Positions 14,201-19,212 of a stretch of DNA of 19,212 nt are shown here, piece by piece. Numbering within the stretch: position 1 is the first letter of the stretch; each line of letters begins with the position of its first letter. Source of the stretch: Chitinophaga pinensis (lineage in GTDB: Bacteria; Bacteroidota; Bacteroidia; Chitinophagales; Chitinophagaceae); contig CAMCBE010000005.1 of NCBI GenBank assembly GCA_945872805.1, positions 1 to 19,212 on the forward strand, read 5' to 3'. The translations under genes were made by a program, and so were the position numbers. The notes beneath the pieces are model-generated. The model saw only the letters and a list, made by a program, of their open reading frames with translations, was not told the origin of the DNA and searched no databases.

Positions 14201-15266
14201 ATGCATTTCTATTGATGCAATTCAAATCTTCAAAAGCAGTTTTAAGTCGAGCGATGAATGTTTCTTCGCCTTTCCTTAACCATACCCTTGGGTCGTAATG
14301 TTTTTTATTTGGCTTATCAGCGCCTTCTGGATTACCTAATTGTGCTTGAAGATAGCCTTCGTTCTTCTTGTAATTATTCAACACACCTTCCCAGAATGCC
14401 CATTGCAAGTCTGTATCAATATTCATTTTAATGGCACCATAACCAATAGCCTCCCTAATTTGATGTTGAGGAGATCCGCTTCCACCATGGAAGACAAAGA
14501 ATACTGGTTTCTCTTGTGTATTGAATGTTTTTTGAATATAGTCTTGTGAGTTCTTAAGAATTTCTGGACGAAGTTGAACGTTGCCTGGGCTGTAAACACC
14601 ATGCACATTTCCGAATGCAGCAGCAACTGTAAATAATTCACCCACCTTACCCAATTCTGTATAGGCGTGAGCTACGTGTTGAGGTTGCGTATAGAGTTTG
14701 TCATTTTCAACATCTGAGTTGTCTACCCCGTCTTCTTCACCACCGGTTACACCCAATTCTATTTCAATACCCATGCCAAGAGGGGCCATGCGTTTGAAAA
14801 ATTCAACAGATGTGGCGATATTTTCTTCTAGTGGCTCTTCGCTTAGGTCAAGCATATGAGAACTGAAAAGGGGTTGTCCTTTTTCTTTCTTATATTGTTC
14901 GCCAGCATCAATTAATGCACTGATCCAAGGAAGCCATTTTTTTGAAGCATGGTCTGTATGCAATATAACAGGAACTCCATAATACTGTGCAATGTTGTGG
15001 ATGTGTAGTGCACCTGAAATCGCACCTGATATGTTAGCCTGCATTTTATCGTTTGGCATTCCTTTGCCTGCCATAAACTGTGCTCCACCGTTTGAAAATT
15101 GAACGATCACTGGAGAGTTTACCGCTGCTGCAGCTTCAAGAGTAGCATTTATTGTATCTGTTCCAGTAGTATTTACGGCTGGCATGGCGAAATGATTATC
15201 CTTCGCGTCTTGGTAAAGTGTTTTTAGCTCATCACCAAAAAGGACACCTGCTCTGTATTTGCTCAT
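14199..15266 (-). CDS. fbaA: Class II fructose-bisphosphate aldolase
   Basis: This cytoplasmic zinc enzyme of glycolysis and gluconeogenesis splits fructose 1,6-bisphosphate into dihydroxyacetone phosphate and glyceraldehyde 3-phosphate. The 355 residues align over the whole length with E. coli FbaA (359 residues). Conserved stretches are VILHTDHASKKWLPW (zinc histidine and the catalytic aspartate), IEIELGVTGGEEDGVDN, FGNVHGVY (zinc histidine), FVFHGGSGS (zinc histidine), KMNIDTDLQWAFWEGV and the C-terminal KKHYDPRVWLRKGE. It belongs to the class IIA branch. It is a single-gene unit: convergent with uxaA and separated from the upstream thioredoxin gene by a hairpin. Confidence 0.96.
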   Translation of the reverse strand: MSKYRAGVLFGDELKTLYQDAKDNHFAMPAVNTTGTDTINATLEAAAAVNSPVIVQFSNGGAQFMAGKGMPNDKMQANISGAISGALHIHNIAQYYGVPVILHTDHASKKWLPWISALIDAGEQYKKEKGQPLFSSHMLDLSEEPLEENIATSVEFFKRMAPLGMGIEIELGVTGGEEDGVDNSDVENDKLYTQPQHVAHAYTELGKVGELFTVAAAFGNVHGVYSPGNVQLRPEILKNSQDYIQKTFNTQEKPVFFVFHGGSGSPQHQIREAIGYGAIKMNIDTDLQWAFWEGVLNNYKKNEGYLQAQLGNPEGADKPNKKHYDPRVWLRKGEETFIARLKTAFEDLNCINRNA

Positions 15267-15331
15267 ATTGTTTGTTTTAAGAGCTGCAAATATCGGAAAA
15301 AAATAGACGTCTTTTGTCAGAAGTTAGAGAA

Positions 15332-15373
15332 TAGAAAAGGCTCTTAGAATATTGCATCTAACAGCCTTTTCTA
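15332..15373 (-). terminator. Hairpin terminator after the TlpA-like gene
   Basis: Arms of 17 bases with a single central C-C mismatch pair TAGAAAAGGCT-C-TTAGA with its complement around an eight-base loop. It lies 17 bp beyond the thioredoxin-gene stop. On the minus strand the distal arm ends in TTTTCTA, a weak but plausible T-rich release tract. Confidence 0.7.
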
Positions 15374-15389
15374 AACCTATTTTCAAGGC

Positions 15390-16529
15390 TTACTTAAAGA
15401 TTTCTTGAAGTTTTTGGTTCAATGCTTCTGCGCGGAGATTTTTTCCAATGATTTTACCTTGTGGGTCGATTAGGAAATTTTGAGGGATAGCTTGAATTCC
15501 ATACATAACTGATACTTGATTATTCCAAAACTTAAGATCAGAAACGTGGGTCCAAGTTAATTTGTCATCATGAATTGCTTTAAGCCATTTTTCTTTTCCA
15601 TTGGGTTGGTCAAGGGAAACACTCAGAACGTCAAATCCTTTGCTATTGTATTGGTTAAATGCTGCCACTACGTTTGGATTCTCTGCACGGCAAGGGCCAC
15701 ACCAACTAGCCCAAAAGTCGAGGAGTAGGTATTTCCCGCGAAAAGAGGAAAGGGTTACTGGATTACCAAGTGTATCATTTTGTGTGAAATCTATTGCCAT
15801 TCTTCCAATCCCTGTTTTCTTCGCCGTTTCGATTTTTTCTTTGATTTCTTTTCCGCCAGCTGAATTTCTTATTGATTCAGAAAGGGCAAGAAAAATTGGT
15901 TCTGCATCGTCTGTATTGATGTCGTATCCAGCATATTGATTGAAGATGTAAAGCGCAATTACTGAGTTCGTATTTTTTTGTAAGTATTGTTTATTTCTAA
16001 CCTTCATTTCAGCATCGAGTTTTTCAAACTCAGCCTCTAGTTTCTTCATTCCTTCCTCATCTTTTTTCTCGTACAAAGCGCCATATTCATTGTTAAGGCT
16101 TTGCATTTTGTCATTGATGTCCTTGTTTGAAACTTTTAATTTAAAATACTCTGCATGTGTTTTTGAACCTTTTACTATTGCATTACCAAATGAGTCAACA
16201 TTAGCAACTGCTATGGCTGAATTTTCAATGAAAAGAGTAGTCATGTCTCTTTCAAAGGAAAACCCCCTAACAGAGGTTGTGCTGGTATCCGTTTTGTATT
16301 CTGCTCTTAGGTAGGCTATTACAGGATCTACAACGGTTCCTTTAAATACATATTTGCCATTTTTAACTTCTACGCTATCTTCAGTTGAAACGCCATTTGC
16401 TCTATACGAAAGGAATACTTGCACAATAGGTTCTTTTATTTTAGACACATCACCACTGATTGTGAATTGTTTTTGTGCACTTGCATTGATAGAGACAATC
16501 GCAAGTAGGGCAAAAAGGATTTTTTTCAT
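15390..16529 (-). CDS. TlpA-like thioredoxin-fold lipoprotein-type reductase with DUF4369-like N-terminus
   Basis: This 379-residue exported protein has three visible parts. A signal peptide (MKKILFALLAIVSINASAQ) lacks a lipobox cysteine, so secretion to the periplasm with cleavage after ASA is expected. Residues about 20-125 are a beta-rich region of the DUF4369 type (FTISGDVSK and later KYVFKGTV). A charged, helical linker at about 130-185 may form a coiled coil. The C-terminal 140 residues are an AhpC/TSA-TlpA thioredoxin fold with the redox motif WASWCGPC (Cys277, Cys280) and IPQNFLIDPQGKI with the cis-proline. Such proteins reduce disulfides in the envelope, for example in cytochrome c maturation; the partner is unknown. 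It lies 48 bp after the DUF983 gene on the same strand. Confidence 0.9.
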   Translation of the reverse strand: MKKILFALLAIVSINASAQKQFTISGDVSKIKEPIVQVFLSYRANGVSTEDSVEVKNGKYVFKGTVVDPVIAYLRAEYKTDTSTTSVRGFSFERDMTTLFIENSAIAVANVDSFGNAIVKGSKTHAEYFKLKVSNKDINDKMQSLNNEYGALYEKKDEEGMKKLEAEFEKLDAEMKVRNKQYLQKNTNSVIALYIFNQYAGYDINTDDAEPIFLALSESIRNSAGGKEIKEKIETAKKTGIGRMAIDFTQNDTLGNPVTLSSFRGKYLLLDFWASWCGPCRAENPNVVAAFNQYNSKGFDVLSVSLDQPNGKEKWLKAIHDDKLTWTHVSDLKFWNNQVSVMYGIQAIPQNFLIDPQGKIIGKNLRAEALNQKLQEIFK

Positions 16530-16577
16530 GTTTTATTTTTGATAAAATTATAAATGGATTGAAAGGTAATATTTTTT

Positions 16578-17027
16578 TTACCAATTGTTTTCTTGACCTT
16601 CTATATTGCGTTCAGGAGCCTCAATTGGATGTTCTTTCCAGTTGGAGTCGTAGGATACGAACCACGACAACCAAAGTGTTCGTGATAATCGCATGAATAG
16701 GGGTTGCATGGCCAACATGACAGCAGCATTGATGCCCATCCACCAGAAAAAGCGGTCGTCGTCTAGCGAAAATCCGATGGTAAACCACCATGCAATGAGT
16801 GTTGCTAAACTAAATCCAACTGAAAGTGCATAGCTAACGTATCCTGTTCCATAGTAAAAACCTACTTCAATTTCTGTAGGCTGATTGCATACGGGGCATT
16901 CTTTGTTCATGACTAATATTTGCCTAAATTGGTAAGCACTTTTAGAGGTATAGATATTTCCTTTTCTACATCGGGGACATTTATTCGATAGCATGCTAAC
17001 TAAATAAGATTCTTTTAAGCTGCCCAT
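16578..17027 (-). CDS. DUF983 family membrane protein
   Basis: This 149-residue protein of unknown function has two CxxC knuckles, CPRC (Cys17, Cys20) and CPVC (Cys44, Cys47), which likely hold one zinc ion. GFYYGTGYVSYAL, a hallmark stretch of DUF983, follows. Two membrane helices at about 60-82 and 90-112 come next, and then a hydrophilic tail. It lies 49 bp after murF and 48 bp before the TlpA-like gene with no terminator between, so the three may form one transcript. No reaction can be assigned. Confidence 0.85.
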   Translation of the reverse strand: MGSLKESYLVSMLSNKCPRCRKGNIYTSKSAYQFRQILVMNKECPVCNQPTEIEVGFYYGTGYVSYALSVGFSLATLIAWWFTIGFSLDDDRFFWWMGINAAVMLAMQPLFMRLSRTLWLSWFVSYDSNWKEHPIEAPERNIEGQENNW

Positions 17028-17076
17028 AAATAAAGTAAGTTGAAGGGGTTATTCGATCTATAATTCAATTCAATAA

Positions 17077-18363
17077 TTAAAAGGCTGTCACTAGTTTTTC
17101 CATTTGAGTAGACCTCGACCCTTTAATAAGTATTAATGAATTATGTACTTCATTTTTTCTTAGCCATTCAGAGGCTTTGTCTACGTCTTCAAAAAAATGA
17201 AATGGATGTTTTGTTTTTTTAAAATCACCGCCAACTAAGATAACATCGGCTAGTCCCTTTCCTATTATTTTATCCACTAGTTTCTGGTGTTCAACTAACG
17301 AGTATTCGCCCAATTCCATCATTGCACCTAAACATAGTCTTTTATGCTCAGCATCTTGTGCAACGAAGTTTTCGATGGCAACTTCCATACTACTTGGATT
17401 TGCGTTATAAGCGTCTAAGATGATTTTATTATTACCTCTAATTAGCAATTGAGATCTTGCATTGTCTGGTACGAAAGCCTCAATAGCCGATTTTATATTA
17501 TCTAGTGGAATACGAAATTCATTTGCAATACATATGGCTGCTTCAACATTTGGCGTATTATAAGCGCCAACCAATTGTGTCTTAATTTCGTAAGTCCCCC
17601 ACTGGCTATTGTTTATGTGTAAGGTTACGCATGGGTCATTAGATAATGTGGTTGTTATAAATTGACCTTGTGAATTGCCATAGAAGATTTTGTTTTTTAT
17701 GTTTTTAGACATATCAACCAAGTAATCTAGGTCGCTGTTTATAAAAGCAGTCCCATTATTTTTTTCAAGAAAAACAAATAACTCTCCTTTCCCTTTTCGG
17801 ACGCCTTCTTCACCCCCAAATCCTTCCAGATGTGCTTTGCCGCAATTGTTTATTAGTCCATGCGTTGGTAGTGCTATTTCACAATAGCTTTCTATTTCTT
17901 TTTGATGATTTGCGCCCATCTCAATAATAGCCATTTCCGCATCTTTTTTGATCTTCAGAATCGTTAGTGGAATCCCGATATGGTTATTGAGATTTCCAAC
18001 AGTAGTATATGTTTTATAGGTGCTGGATAATACAGCGTGAGTGAGTTCTTTTGTAGTCGTTTTCCCATTACTACCTGTTATGGCAATGAATGGGATTTGA
18101 AATTGAAGTCTATGATGTCTTGCTAATGCTTGTAAAGCAATGAGTGAATCTTCTACATGTATAATTTTATCATTATTAACCCCTGTTTCTTCATCCATAA
18201 TGACTGCTGCAGCTCCCATCTCTATTGCTTGTTGAGCAAATGAGTTGGCATTGAAGTTTGGTCCTTTCAAACAAAAGAATAATTCTCCCGGAGCGAGTTT
18301 TCTGGTGTCTGTTTGAATATGTGGATGATTCAGAAAGATTTGGTAAAGCCGTTCTATCTGCAT
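17077..18363 (-). CDS. murF: UDP-N-acetylmuramoyl-tripeptide--D-alanyl-D-alanine ligase MurF
   Basis: This Mur ligase adds D-Ala-D-Ala to UDP-MurNAc-tripeptide, the last cytoplasmic step of peptidoglycan precursor synthesis. The 428 residues have an N-terminal substrate domain with the TDTRKLAPGELFFCLKG stretch. The ATP-binding loop ITGSNGKTTTKE is at residues 95-106, IEMGANHQKEI is typical of MurF, and LDAYNANPSSM opens the C-terminal domain, with LIKGSRSTQMEKL near the end. The length is a little below the usual 450. In most Bacteroidota murF can stand outside the main dcw cluster, as here next to a gldJ-like gene. It is downstream of, and separated by a terminator from, that gene. Confidence 0.96.
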   Translation of the reverse strand: MQIERLYQIFLNHPHIQTDTRKLAPGELFFCLKGPNFNANSFAQQAIEMGAAAVIMDEETGVNNDKIIHVEDSLIALQALARHHRLQFQIPFIAITGSNGKTTTKELTHAVLSSTYKTYTTVGNLNNHIGIPLTILKIKKDAEMAIIEMGANHQKEIESYCEIALPTHGLINNCGKAHLEGFGGEEGVRKGKGELFVFLEKNNGTAFINSDLDYLVDMSKNIKNKIFYGNSQGQFITTTLSNDPCVTLHINNSQWGTYEIKTQLVGAYNTPNVEAAICIANEFRIPLDNIKSAIEAFVPDNARSQLLIRGNNKIILDAYNANPSSMEVAIENFVAQDAEHKRLCLGAMMELGEYSLVEHQKLVDKIIGKGLADVILVGGDFKKTKHPFHFFEDVDKASEWLRKNEVHNSLILIKGSRSTQMEKLVTAF

Positions 18364-18445
18364 GATGCAAAGATAATATGAAAAAGACTAAGGGTTAGTA
18401 TAACACTCAAATTGTATGCTAAGTATAGACATTACGCATATGCCC

Positions 18446-18472
18446 AAAAAAAAACTCCCAGTTGGGAGTTTT
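18446..18472 (-). terminator. Rho-independent terminator after the gldJ-like gene
   Basis: On the minus strand the stem AAAACTCCC pairs with GGGAGTTTT around a four-base loop and runs into a tract of T (A at 18446-18454 on the plus strand). It is 17 bp past the gldJ-like stop and upstream of murF. Confidence 0.85.
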
Positions 18473-18488
18473 AATCGTTAAACTATTT

Positions 18489-19212
18489 TTATTTTTTCCT
18501 GGTATTCTGTCTTCTATTACTAAAATGATTTCCGTTTTTGAAGCCATTTCCTTCTTGACTACCAAATCTATCCATTGCACACCTAAATCCAATGGTTGAG
18601 CTAGATTGATCTTCGTCTAGGAAACGTCGAGCTCCAGGGCTTAGCCAATAAGCTCTATCATCCCAACTTCCACCTTTTATAACACGAGATTTGTCGTTTA
18701 TTAATGTGCTTAATCCTGAATTATAGGAAGCCATTGATAGTTCATCGCCATCTTTGTATCCAATTGCATTTCCCTTTTGATAATTCATTCTCTTTTTAGA
18801 TTCCTCGTCTGTAACAGGGATCAACTTCACCCTTCCAATGCTATCTTTTTGAATTTCACCATCAGCACCTTTTTCTATTTTTTTGAAGATATTTCCACGA
18901 TATGGATTAAGGTCATCTACATCAAGGCTAGAAAGTGGTCTGTAGATATCGGCAACCCACTCATTTACATTGCCTGCCATGTTATAAAGTCCAAATCCAT
19001 TTGGCATAAATGCCTCTGTCGGTCCAGGTATAGCAGCATTATCGTTTAGTCCGCCTGCAATACCCATAAAATCACCATTACCACGTTTAAAGTTAGCATT
19101 GTATTTTCCCTGCCAGCTACCATATCTATTGTCTCGAAGACCATTTACGTTAGTGGACCACGTGTAAACTTGACGATTCATGATGAGCTCTTCTCCGCGT
19201 TTACCTTCTTTG
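18489..19212 (-). CDS. gldJ: GldJ-type gliding motility lipoprotein, C-terminal part (cut by window edge)
   Basis: The reading frame is open to the right edge, so the upstream part with the signal peptide is missing. Codons before the internal Met at 19181 read KEGKRGEELI in frame. The 241 visible residues belong to the formylglycine-generating-enzyme (SUMF1) fold: NGFGLYNMAGNVNEWVADIYRPL, VIKGGSWDDRAYWL and STIGFRCA are its marks. The two active-site cysteines of true formylglycine-generating enzymes are absent from the KGGSWDDRAYW region, as expected for a structural GldJ/GldK protein. RPLSSLDVDDLNPYRGNIF favours GldJ over GldK. GldJ is an outer-membrane lipoprotein needed for gliding and type IX secretion in Flavobacterium; presence in a non-gliding relative would not be unusual. 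Confidence 0.82.
   Translation of the reverse strand, partial: KEGKRGEELIMNRQVYTWSTNVNGLRDNRYGSWQGKYNANFKRGNGDFMGIAGGLNDNAAIPGPTEAFMPNGFGLYNMAGNVNEWVADIYRPLSSLDVDDLNPYRGNIFKKIEKGADGEIQKDSIGRVKLIPVTDEESKKRMNYQKGNAIGYKDGDELSMASYNSGLSTLINDKSRVIKGGSWDDRAYWLSPGARRFLDEDQSSSTIGFRCAMDRFGSQEGNGFKNGNHFSNRRQNTRKK

Noticed and set aside
18489..19212. Formylglycine-generating enzyme acting on a sulfatase
   Set aside because: The fold is right, but the active-site cysteines are missing in the KGGSWDDRAYW region and no sulfatase gene is nearby; GldJ-like sequence fits better.
1..19212. CRISPR arrays, insertion sequences, integrases, toxin-antitoxin or phage-defence genes
   Set aside because: Looked for on both strands; no regularly spaced direct repeats, transposase or nuclease motifs, or defence-type gene pairs are present.

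Overview
The window looks like a chromosomal segment of a Bacteroidota bacterium, probably in or near the Chitinophagaceae. The basis is an AT-leaning base composition, a GldJ-type gliding/secretion lipoprotein, a TlpA-like thioredoxin with a DUF4369-type N-terminus, a MoaC-MogA fusion, and few strong Shine-Dalgarno sequences. No rRNA, tRNA, CRISPR array, transposase or integrase is visible. No stretch over 300 bases lacks a gene.

Left part (1-10322) is a molybdenum-cofactor (Moco) and one-carbon module. At the left edge, on the minus strand, is the N-terminal 217 codons of a zinc-dependent, glutathione-independent formaldehyde dehydrogenase. Divergent from it, across a 155-bp AT-rich gap, a ten-gene plus-strand array runs moaA, moeA, a TauE/SafE-family permease, mobA, moaD, moeB-rhodanese, moaE, fdhD, an FdhF/YdeP-family molybdopterin oxidoreductase, and a moaC-mogA fusion. 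Most junctions are tight: 16, 10, 0 and 1 bp, then 99 bp, then overlaps. The array covers every step from GTP to Mo-molybdopterin, adds MobA for the guanine-dinucleotide form and FdhD for sulfuration, and carries one candidate enzyme that would use the cofactor. With the formaldehyde dehydrogenase it could form a formaldehyde to formate to CO2 route; that link is inferred from gene neighbourhood.

Middle (10323-10591): a 269-bp gap holds the array's terminator, a structured segment with two inverted repeats that looks like a dispersed intergenic repeat, and a terminator for the minus-strand gene to its right.

Right part (10592-19212) is mostly housekeeping. A vSGLT-like sodium/sugar symporter (-) and an altronate dehydratase UxaA (+) diverge across a 183-bp gap that contains paired inverted 9-mers. 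UxaA and a class II fructose-bisphosphate aldolase (-) converge on a perfect 22-bp inverted-repeat terminator. Further minus-strand genes are a TlpA-like periplasmic thioredoxin, a DUF983 membrane protein, MurF, and the C-terminal part of a GldJ-type lipoprotein cut by the window end.

No wholly new system is evident. The points most worth following are the self-contained Moco/formate-dehydrogenase-like cassette with its single-subunit YdeP-type enzyme, substitutions at normally conserved positions in MoaE and MoeB, the permease in a Moco array without visible molybdate-transporter genes, and the repeat-like segment near 10380-10500.
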